NCBI RefSeq assembly: GCF_001540865.1
Contig: NC_033633.1
Span: 3,108,105-3,172,104, forward strand
Origin: Ananas comosus
Lineage: Eukaryota; Streptophyta; Magnoliopsida; Poales; Bromeliaceae
Length of the DNA stretch: 64,000 bases
Reading direction: 5' to 3'
Part shown: piece after piece, positions 23,816 through 34,555 of the stretch
Layout of the letters: every line of letters begins with the position of its first letter
Numbering within the stretch: position 1 is the first letter of the stretch
Translations under genes and position numbers: made by a program
Notes under the pieces: generated by a model
The model's input: only the letters and a program-made list of their open reading frames with translations
What the model was told of the DNA's origin: nothing
The model's database searches: none

Positions 23816-25247
23816 CCGCGTTAACACGCAGTGAGATCACCAAGCATGCACCTTCTCCCTTAAAGTGAATCACCACCGTCCGATTGCCAGGGCCAATGAT
23901 ACCTATCATACGTGATCATCACGCGGGTAGCTATCTTGGTGATGATAACACCAGCTGTTTCTGTGTATTTTTTAATCGTTTTTTTTTTCTTTTTTCCTTC
24001 ACTATTTTTCAACTCCCTAATAAAAAGTTAGAATACGTACTACGTACGTCTCAAAGATTGCGCGAGTTAAAAAGAATGTAATAAAAGAAAATATTTTATT
24101 TATCTTCGTACACCGTATATATTCAGTATATCGCGTTCTGTATATCGTAATAAGTCGATTATATATACATATTAATAATTATATCAAACTTTATAATAGT
24201 ATCTATTTCGAGCCAATTTAAGAGTAGTCCAATAAGATTAGTAATAAATAAAATTATTGAATTTAATAAAAAAAATTTTCTTATGTAAAAATGTATGAAG
24301 ACCCCCCTCAACAATATTAGCCGAGTCAAGTTTTAATATTTGCACTATTGTATATACGTAGACAAAAAAAATTTATCAAATTTAATGACTTTATTAGTTA
24401 TTAGTCGATAATTATTCTAATTTTATAAGTAAAGATATTATAATTATTGAATTCAATAAAATTATCAATCAGTTTGAGAAAATATCCTTTTCTTTGACTG
24501 AGATCATTTAATTCCAAAAAAATTAACAAAATTAAGGAAGCGTCAATTCAAACTTTATTTTTTTATGCAATTTACAATAGTTTACAGCACTTCAATTAAA
24601 TTTTCACCAAACAACTTACTATAAAAAATAACATTTTATATCAGAACCAACCAAACGCTCTGTAACTTTTCATTATAGCACTGCATTGCTTTACTCTTGT
24701 TCAATGGTACTACGTTTTATAGCCTAACCAAATATGTCCTAAGTAACGGCGATAGCAATGTTTCTAGAGTAATCCTTACGGTCTAGAATATATATCACTT
24801 TCGATAAAAAATTTAATAAGAATTGTCGTCAATACAAGACTGTTTGATCAACCATTCATCATATAAGCAATTTGAATCTCAAAGCTATATATATAAACAG
24901 TAGATAAGACGCGAATCACCATACTTTTTATGTTGCTTTAAGATTCGAGCTAATGAGTGATTAAGGTGGTGATTTTTATGTAAGTATGGGAATTAACCTC
25001 CCTAGCTATAGAACTTGTGTTCTTATTTTGGCTTGACCAGTAGGAGTGGCAATCAAAACCCAACCCTCTTTGCTCGATCCAATATGAACCGATCGAATCG
25101 GATCGGTTTAAGATCATCTATTTTTATAGACTTAATTAGGGTTAGAACATCTCAACTCAAAAAACTATTAGATCAGCTCACGTTTAGATCGTTTTGTTAT
25201 GATTTGTTAAGGATATTAATCCTGTATTGAATATAAATTAAAATTTT

Positions 25248-25283
<36 letters not shown>

Positions 25284-27980
25284 GCATGATGGATACTTCT
25301 ACCTATTAATATTAAGTTTTTAGGTTTGTTTTGTTCGATTCCTCGCGACCGTAGTACTGCACCATCTACGATACTTGTCACTTGTGATTTATTGCACATT
25401 TTGTGTAGAAATTTTCCGCATTATATATCAACCAAGGTCCAATTCAAGATCCATTTTGTATCCAATTCAAGTTTGTTTTAATTTTAATAAGTTAAATATT
25501 ATGTAAAAACGAACAACACTTATCTGAACTATTGACTATTTTGAGTCAACTGCTCGATCAACCTTTCAAAATTTTTATTTTATTAGCCAATATTTTAATT
25601 TGTTTAATTTGGATCAAAATTTGAATACGTCGTTTATATTTATAGATTTAGTTAGAATAACTCAAACAATTATAGCAACTATAAAAGTAAGCAACCAGCT
25701 TAAATTTTAAAGTTAAATAAATTGAAAAATTGAATAGTAAAATTATAATTTTAGCAAATTGAATAGCCGACTTAGAATAATCTATAGTTTAGATAGATTT
25801 TGTCTGTTTCTACTTAAATTTTAATAAGTGAAAAAACAATTAATAGCAACTCGCTGCTGTGGCTTTTGGTCAGATACAACCTTCATATTTTCAAAGTTTT
25901 TGTTTTAAGGGAGAAAATTTGGTGCCTTATTTTTTTTAATTAATTAATTTGTCGTTTGACCTAATTTTTCAATCTTAGAAAGTTGGGATCGTCATGTAGA
26001 CTAATATATATATATATATATTAATAATATATAGTATGAAAATATTCTAGAAGGCTCATAAGAGGATTAAAAAATACTAAAATGTTGTTATTTAATAAAT
26101 TAATACTTTGTTTAGTGTTGTTACAGTTTTTTTTGTTTTTGTTTTTGTTTTTTAAAGTAGAATTTCTACAAATAGTGTAGGATGTTGCAATTCTTATATC
26201 CAAATTATATTCTTTAGTGCAAAAAATAAAATTTGAAATAAATCTTTTTCTTTTCCATTGTTTTAAAGAAATTGGTATTCATCACTTAGTTGGAATGTAT
26301 TGCAAGCTAATTAATTATACGTACAAACAAAAAAAAACTTATGTTAGTATACAAAATTTAGATAGAATTTGTATTAATAAAAAAAAAAGATATTTAGATA
26401 ATAATAGCTATTTCTAAGTTGATGTTACTGCAATAATTAATAAGTAAACACCTTTCAATCTCTTCTGCTGACTCTGTCCAATTATATTTAAGTCCTTAAA
26501 ACATGACCAAGTCCTATGTTAACTTAAATGCCCCATGTCTCATTCATATTGATTTGTGTGCTTTTTTTCTTTTTTTTTTTCTTTTTTTTTTCTTCCTGTA
26601 TCAGACGAACTAGATCTTTTCGGATTAGTCATAACAATTAGTATCAAATCCAAGCTCTTCTGATGAGGTACAAAGACGTAAAAACTAAATTAGTATCAAA
26701 TCCAAATAAGCAAAGTTTAAATCAGCTCTATACAATTTTATGACAAATTAAACGAGGGAAAAGTAAGTGGAAATTTTCACCTTGCCTTGTTGAAACATTA
26801 ACATTGAAGGACCAAGTAAAAATAAGTTGAATTTTTCAAAAAAAGAAATGTAAGAGAGTGAGTAGTTGTGAATTTAAAGCGAAGAAAAGTGTAAGAGTTG
26901 ATGACATTTTGATGGTGAAACCTTACCTTTCATAGATTTCATTTGGCTAAATTACACCTAAATACACTTTACTTTGTTGTTTTTTTTTTTTTCATTTGCT
27001 ACATTATACCTTTTTTTTTTTAAAGACACAAGTTTATTATTATATTTTATCAACCTTTATACTGTATTTTAGGCTTATTTTTAAATTTTCTATCTTATAC
27101 TATTATTTTTTCATAGATATGACTATATTATTTTTTTCTCACTAATCTGTGCATTACTGTTAACAAATCTATTATTTAAGATAAAATCTACTAACTTTAT
27201 TAAAATACACTAGTTAAATAGTAGAAAAAAAGCAAAATGAATAGCCATGATAGACTAATTGAAAGTATCTGTCGAGTTAGTTTTAACTATTTTTTATTAT
27301 TTATATGTATTTTGTTATTATTTTTGTATTAAATAGGTTGAATATATACTCTGCCCCTTTTAAGCAGTATTTTTTTCACATATTTCATTTAAAATCATAG
27401 ATTTTTAGCTTATATTGTAGGGATTGAAAAATAGAATAGTTAACTGGTTTTGTGAAAAAAAACAAATAGAATAGCATAAAACGTATAAAAAAAAAAAAAG
27501 ACGACTCCCCGGTATAGCCATTTTGTCGAGTTTTGACTCTGTTCTAGTCGATTCGTCAGCTTTTGCTGTATCACATCGTTAGAATTACACCTATAAACGG
27601 TTGATTTATTTGTCTAGTATGTGTGTATTGACATGTTTTTTCAATAATGTGTCAGAATATATTAACTAAAATTTGTTAATATGTCAAGAACCAAACACAT
27701 TAATTCTTTATAGTTGTTGTTTAAAAATATGTTGCTTATTTATGCAATTTTCGGAATATTGCGTATTACCGCGACCCGTGGGCCGAGTCGAAGGTAGGAC
27801 AAGAAATGGGCCTTTTTTTTGGCCCAACATGTCGATGGCGGGTCGGGCCGTATCGACGAAGTTGTTAAGTTTCTGGGCTTTTCTTGCATGCTTGTAATTC
27901 AAGAAATTAAGTTAATTTTTGGGTAAAATGTATAAAGAAATAATAAGCGTCTGAACTTTCAATTTTGACCGTTACATATC
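23816..27980. other. Long AT-rich spacer
   Basis: Simple repeats only: (AT)n at about 25,250-25,279 and 26,003-26,020, and T- or A-runs. A few frames of 60-85 codons (for example 23,884-24,081; 25,015-25,230; 26,217-26,417) show no domain, no codon bias and no splice context. A small GC-richer patch at 27,760-27,860 has frames on both strands but nothing recognisable. Confidence 0.45.
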
Positions 27981-27981
27981 C

Positions 27982-28474
27982 AACTACAGCAGAATTAAGT
28001 TATAGAGATACATTTTTGGAACACTTTTATATAAGTGTTCCATTTATGTCAAAACTGTTTTAAAAAATTTATTAAGGCCTAAATATAAAGTCCAATCCAA
28101 TTAAAAATAAAAAGTTCCTTTATTCAACCAACAACACCTAGCCCACTGGGCATGATTACAAATAAAAAAGGAAGAAAAAAAAATGATCACCATCTCCCCT
28201 TCTCTTCCTCCGCCGCTGCAGCCGACGAGGTAGGATTCCGGCGGCTGGAGTTCGGCCGCGAGGATCTCGTAGGGACCGTAGAGGATTACGATCGGCACGT
28301 ATCCCTTGCCACAGGTCGCTGGAGGAGTGGGTGTCAATTATCAAGGCGGCCCTACCTATAGCGACCCCACTTATAGCAATACTTTTAAAAAGTATCGGTA
28401 ATTTAGCCAGCAGCATTTTTTTTGACCTATACCGATATTAAAAAATATTGCTATACACCGTTTTTGTTGTAGTG
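27982..28474. mobile_element. Small CACTA-like element with GC-rich payload
   Basis: The right end 'gtttttgttgtagtg' is the complement of CACTACAACAAAAAC, a CACTA (En/Spm) end, and the left end 'aactacagcagaattaag' is a decayed CACTACAACAGAATTAG, as seen intact at 59,491. The interior at about 28,190-28,350 is GC-rich and unlike the element's AT-rich remainder. It has frames on both strands (28,152-28,361 plus; 28,101-28,416 minus), with no family recognised; it could be a captured host-gene fragment. No transposase. Confidence 0.6.
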
Positions 28475-29596
28475 CCCCCCTTATTTAAAGTAAATAATAG
28501 CAGAATTATTTTGGTCATGTATATTGCATATAATTAAAGTTCTTGCTTTAAAACACAAATAAGTTTATTTTTTATATTCTAATATGTAAATACAAAAAGG
28601 GTAAAAATTGAAGTTTGGTTGGCCTATTTTCCGCTCCTCATGCTTAATTATTAAAATTGAAAAAAAAATATATATTTTGAAGTCTTAAATGATTACGTGC
28701 ACCGCGTTTGATCTTAACAACTGTATAATTAGTTTGCTTGTGATAAATTTTAGAAAATATAATTGCCAAAATTAAAAGTTTATCTACCTTTATAAATATA
28801 GATTTTATATTTTGTTATTGTTTTCAGTATAAGTTTTATAATTCAATACTGAGATAACCTCTTGCAGATAATAGAGACACATTACAATTATATTGTAGAA
28901 AAACATATTACCATATTAGGAGTTCGACTACTATATTTTTAATAAGTACGATCGTCTACGTGCTCATAAATTTTTGATGATCGAATTTTCAAATTGACAA
29001 CTTATATTGTTAAATATAATTTAGAGCATTTAATTATTGTAAAACTGAATTTCATTTTTTTTTTTTTTTGACATCATATGTTTTATAATAAAAAGGCAAC
29101 AAATTAAATTGGCAATTTTAATGGTTGGTATGAAATATTTTCTAGTTTAATAGTGTAGAAAAATCTAAATCTGTTGAATTTTTGAGAAAATTTTTTATTC
29201 ATTATCTAGATTAAAATTAATAACTCCAATCTTGAATTGAAGAATTAAATCCTCTGATTTTAGGAGATCACTCGATTTTGATTGTTCATTGTATACCTAC
29301 TTGATGAACTTTATTATAACTTTAAAAAATTATAAAGTTCAGTTTCTAGGTAATTTAGACGTTCTAGATCATGTTCAATGGTATGTATGAATGATTTAGA
29401 AGCTCTGTAATTAAAAATTACTTATAAGTACAAAGATCTCTCTTGTTATAAGAGGACGCAATAGCCTTACTCTATATATAAGCATATTTTAGAGTTCAAC
29501 TTGTATACTATTCATAGTATGGATGCCTCCGTGCTATGAAATTATTTTTGATGATAGGATATTTGAATTGATGATCAGCTAAGTTAAACATGATTT
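28475..29596. other. AT-rich spacer, nothing recognised
   Basis: No reading frame or RNA gene supported. Confidence 0.5.
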
Positions 29597-29746
29597 TTTT
29601 TTGGAGAGATAATTAGCACGCTACCCACTTCGTTTATTTCATTTAGAAATAAACTTAGCTGAACATATGAATTAACTAGGATTCGAATTTTGGACCTGGG
29701 ATATCAACCACTATGCCCTTTGCCACTTGCTCTAGGGACGGCCGAT
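29597..29746 (-). repeat. tRNA-derived SINE with target duplication
   Basis: Minus-strand copy: 'gagagataattagcacgcta', the 'aaataaacttagctgaacat' body, 'aggattcgaatttt', head ending 'gctctagggacggccgat'. Target duplication agttaaacatgattt (29,582-29,596) versus agttaaatatgattt (29,747-29,761), one mismatch. Confidence 0.88.
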
Positions 29747-29761
29747 AGTTAAATATGATTT

Positions 29762-32561
29762 ATACTACCAGTAGTATTTAGAAACTAAATTTATTATTTT
29801 TTTCGACATTATTTGACCAGCAATCAAAGTGTTTGAATATTAACAATTTTAATAGTCAATGTGATGTATTTGTAAGTTTAATAGTATAGAACAATCTAAA
29901 TTCAGTGCAATTTTAATGGAAATTTTTTTTTGCTATTAAAACAAGATTAGTATTTTTAATATGAAATTTAAATCTTTTATCATTATTTTCTATGAGACTT
30001 TTATTTTCAACCATTCATATCGAAATCATTCATTTTATAGGTAAATGATGTTAAAAAATAATAAAAACTAGTTTCATAGAGTTGATCGCCAATTCGGATA
30101 TCTGATTATCGAAACTAATTTGGTAGTAGGGAAGTTTTCATATTATTAATAGTACATATACTAGCCAAATTCATATATTTTATTATATTTATCGAAATTT
30201 GGGCCAGGTCGGGCAGGACCGGACATTACGAGCCTGGTCCGAGCCTGGTCCGGACATTTCAAGGCTAGGCTCGAACGTCAAGCATTGGGCTCACATGGAC
30301 TGGGTGAACAGTCCGGCCCGTGATCACGTTTAAATAGGTCTCGAGTTTAAGTCATGCATTAACCGCACAAAAGTGTCCTACATCTATAACTGTAGACGCT
30401 ACTGCAGAGTAGATTAAAAAGTGAAAAAGAAAGAAAGAACAAGATGATTCCAAATTTCGATTATTTACATCCAAGCACAAATTATATCATTGGATAAAAA
30501 AGATAAGATGAATGCAGAGCTGATAGATTTGTTGTTGTTGTTGTGCACGAACATACGAATGAATCATTAGATGCGTACAATTCTTTCTCTAAATCAAAGA
30601 ACTAAAGTGAAACCATTGTTGAAGTTCAAAATTTGCGACATTGAACTTAGAAAATTGGGGACTAGTTTTGTGATTCAACCATTATCTAGAATTTCTTTCC
30701 TTTAAATGGATGAGAGTAGTCGCGTATTCGTCATGGCTACTTAACATTTCATAATTTTAATTTTATAATTCAATCTTTCAATTTATTTGATTTGAGTCAG
30801 AATACTTTGACTTCAAAAATTAGTCTAATTATTTTAATAAATTTATAGTTACGAAAACTACATGAAGTATAGTAACTAAATCTATAAAAATAAATAATGC
30901 TTTCAAATTTTGAAGTCAAAGTATCGTTGACTGACTTAGATAAATTTTATAGATATTTTATCTATACCTGATACCAAATCTTCTATTATCAAAAATAGTG
31001 ATTGAGAAATATTAAAACTTCTCCACATAAGCATACTTTATAGACCATCATAGGAATATAATAATTCCAAGAAATGAAATTGGAGTATTTCGCGTTTATT
31101 CCAAATAATATATACTATCCAAACATGGTAAGAATGGCTTTAAGGGTCTGTTTGGTTTACCGTATTTTTCAGATTGTCGCAAATATGGATTAAAAATTGA
31201 GAATTCTTGCGTATTTTTATGTTTAGTTTATCACAAAAATTTGATGTGATTTTCGTGGCATCTTTTAAACCCACAAAATATAAGAATTTCAAAACCTGCC
31301 CCCTTCTCTTTGTATTTTTTATTTTTTATAAAAATTTAATTTCAATGGACTAAACTATTCTTTTCAAAATTTGAAACTTATCATCCTATTTATTACAAAA
31401 TAATGTACACTACAAATTCATATTAATAAGAGTATTATAATAAACAAATTCATGTTAATAAGAGTATTATAATTCCCATATTGAACTAAACATAAAAATT
31501 GTATCATCCCACGTATTCTAAAACACAAATAAAAAAAAAAATTCTATAACGCAGAATATAATTCTACAATAATAATTCCAGAATTTATTTTTTTTAAGAA
31601 ATTTTGGGTACTATAAATCTATTGGTTGTTTAATATTGGGCTAAAAGAGGTCCAACTTTCTTCTCCATAACAATAGGCTCGGGAGATTAATAAGTTGAGT
31701 TAGATGAACTTAATAAGTTGAATGAAGCTGTGGTCCACAAGAGACCTGACGGCAAGAGGTCTAACAATAGACCTACTGTTCAGATAGATTGAATCAGATC
31801 GAAGTCCGTTAGCACTGTGGTTGAGTTCTTACGTGCGATGAGTGTGCTCTTCCTATCAGCATCTGCTTCTGGGATAGTTGGTTAGCACTAAGCGCAAATA
31901 CAACCAAATTATCCGTAAATTCAAAATTTTGTTTATATCATTTTTTTTTTACTTTTTTTTAATAAAATTCTTAAACCAAGAGTAAATAGCCCAAAAGAGA
32001 AAAGTAACTAATTAAAGAGGAGACAAAGGTTTTAAGTTGCCATGGTGTAACTGATTCATTACAACGTGCCCCCATAATAACATGAAATATATATAAACAC
32101 TGCAAACATACACAGCTGTAACTCTATTCTTATTACACACTAACACCTAGGCAACATTATTATTATAATAATAATAATAAGCATCAACATTACCAAATCT
32201 TAAATTTGCTAATAAGTTTTATGAGTGAAGCATGTAAACAATTTTGCAAATTATTTACATAGTCATGCTTCATTAATGGGTGTTATATTGCTTATTGAAA
32301 GCAAATCCAAATAGCTGTTAATTAATACAAAATATGAATTCATAAAGTATTCAAGCAACCGAATTAAAAGTGCTTCAAAAATATATTTAACACAACAATT
32401 TACATGTATAATGAATATCAAAGACACGTGGAATTAATAAGTGAGGTAAGAGGCGAAAATTTATCACATTGGAGGTTGAAAGTGGAGCTCAAACTCGTGA
32501 TCATATAGAATTAAAGGATTTAGAATTGACTTTGATACTGTGTTATCCAAAAGATCCATAT
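29762..32561. other. AT-rich spacer
   Basis: A short GC-rich patch at 30,200-30,330 ('gggccaggtcgggcagg') resembles the subterminal part of hAT-like repeats but has no ends. 'gggtctgtttggtttacc' at 31,144 looks like one end of a Harbinger-type MITE, without a clear partner. No gene recognised. Confidence 0.4.
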
Positions 32562-32580
32562 AGTAAAAAACAGATCCAAA

Positions 32581-32740
32581 CCAACTGTCCCTAGAGCAAG
32601 TGACAAAGAGCTTGGTGGTTGGTACCCGAGGTTTCAAGTTCGAATCCTAGTTGATTCATATTTTCAGCTAAGTTTATTTCTAAATGAAATAAACAAAGCA
32701 GATAACGTGCTACCTATATCTCAAAAAAAAAAAAAGAAAA
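32581..32740 (+). repeat. Complete tRNA-derived SINE with perfect 19-bp target duplication
   Basis: Reference copy for the family in this window. The head carries an A-box-like 'tagagcaagtga' (32,592-32,603) and a B-box-like 'aagttcgaatcc' (32,637-32,648) with tRNA-like spacing. The 'agctaagtttatttctaaat' body and an A-rich tail follow. The exact 19-bp repeat agtaaaaaacagatccaaa lies at 32,562-32,580 and 32,741-32,759. Transcription would be by RNA polymerase III from the internal boxes; mobility depends on a LINE reverse transcriptase not present here. Confidence 0.95.
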
Positions 32741-32759
32741 AGTAAAAAACAGATCCAAA

Positions 32760-33300
32760 ATATATACTTAATAATTAGAGCATGTGATTTACCAATTTGA
32801 GTATTTCTAAATAAGGTGTTTTAGTGTATGTGTTGTTTCAATGCCTCATGAGGAGCCCACTCTAGCCAACTATAATTAGTGTCACCAAAAGATGGGAACA
32901 CGAATTTGGATTATTTAAGGGAAAGAACAAAAATAAAAAAAAAAAAAGAAAAAAAAAAGGGTAGTGTATGAATTGTTGTATGCATGTTCCAAACCTATAA
33001 CACAAAAAGTGCATAGTACAAAGAATACTATAGAAAGCAACTTATAGGAACATAAGATATTTAAAGTGAAAACCACTGAAACTCACTGCATATAAAATGA
33101 TTCCATCATACCATAAGAAGTTCAAATGTTGATGTTCCACTATAATCCATGTAACCCTTATCTATGTACAATGCATTAACCAAACAAAATTATTGTTATA
33201 TATGTACTTGATTTTTATGGTACTTTGCATAGTGAAAAGCTTTTTTGAACTATGGAATGGTATTAAAGTCAATTCTAAACTCTTCCTAGTCCATTCCAAA
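32760..33300. other. AT-rich spacer, nothing recognised
   Basis: An A-run lies at 32,937-32,957. No gene or shared repeat seen. Confidence 0.5.
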
Positions 33301-33310
33301 AGTTTTTAAA

Positions 33311-33950
33311 TTTGATTCTTACCTCCGCTGTTTTGTGACATATATTTTGTTAGTTATTATGTTGTCATATTGGTTATTTCTCTAATCAGCGTATATGGTA
33401 TAATTCAACTAATATCTGTCATGCACGTGAGTAGGGATATTTACGGCTAATCGTTGTTTTCTATGTTCCCTCTCCAATCAATCAATCAATACACGTGGCA
33501 TAATTAATATGATATCTATCATGCACGTGAATGGAGATGTTTAAGACTAATCGCTGCTCAATTTTTTTGCTAACACCAATATCGACATTACTAATTGTTT
33601 CTTAAGTCAATAGTCATAGTTCAAATGTTGATATTTGACTTTTGTCTCCGTCATTTTATGACATATATTTTTGTCAATTATTCTATTGTCAATTTGGTTA
33701 TCTTTCTAATCAATGCATATGGCATAATTTATCTAATATCTGTCACGCACATTAGTAGTTGTATTTAAGGCTAATTGTTGTTTTTTGTGTTACCTCTCTA
33801 ATCACTCAATCAGTACACGTGGCATGAGTCATCCGATATCTATTATGCACATGAGTGGAGAAGTTTAAGACTAATCGCCAATCAATCTTTTGGCTAACTC
33901 CAATAACGACATAACTAATTGGTTCTAAGTCAATAGTGACAGTTAACAAT
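33311..33950. repeat. Nested tandem duplication with ACGTG cores
   Basis: Two copies of an approximately 322-bp unit (starting near 33,311 and 33,633, compare 'tctccgtcattttatgacat' with 'cctccgctgttttgtgacat'). Each holds two sub-units of about 100 bp that share 'tatctgtcatgcacgtgagt'-like sequence. ACGTG G-box cores occur as 'gcacgtga' and 'acacgtggcat'. The block lies about 0.6 kb beyond the stop of the minus-strand acidic protein gene. Function unknown. Confidence 0.75.
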
Positions 33951-34039
33951 GGCTCTGATAAGGTTTTCCACAATAGAATCATCATCATGAAGAAGCTGAT
34001 TGATTTAGGATTATGCAGTGCCAATATCTTATTCAGCAA

Positions 34040-34555
34040 ATATGTCTTCCATTAAGGTGTTGACATGGCTGATAGTTTTTGTGCTTTCATATGTTATGAA
34101 ATTATCATTAGGAGTACTAAAGCTAGGGAGAGTACATTAACACAAGATAATTACAACAACATGAGGAGAGAACTCATTTCATTCATTCATTCACAAAAAA
34201 TGTCTTTTTGCCATTCCATTACACTAAAAGATATAAATTACAAGATAACCAAGCCTCAATCATCTATCCAAGCAACAAGACAGTTAGAGAAGTATAAAGG
34301 CACGAAAACTCGCAAGCAAAATAGAACGCGCGCGCACACACACAAACAAAAAAAGAAGTAATTCTTACAAGAAAAAAGAAAAGAAAAAGGTAAAAGCCCT
34401 CTACCAGAATCTACACAAAAAGTTTCAAGGTAATTGCGTGGCAAAACAGTCACCTTCCCTACAAGCCTCCTAGTCATACACCTGTGAAATCAATGAACAC
34501 ACATGCACTGTAGAGAGAATTTTTTTTTTTTTGTTTTTTTTGCTTGAACCATGAA
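34040..34555 (-). other. Probable 3' UTR of the acidic protein gene
   Basis: The minus-strand gene stops at 34,556; this stretch follows it. A possible splice acceptor 'ttgatttcacag' near 34,480-34,492 could mark a 3' UTR intron, but no donor was identified. Frames on both strands here (34,065-34,361; 34,256-34,477) have no protein features. The poly(A) site is not determined. Confidence 0.4.

Noticed and set aside
32592..32648. Possible tRNA gene from A- and B-box-like sequences
   Set aside because: No cloverleaf could be formed, and the target duplication and repeated copies show it is a SINE head.
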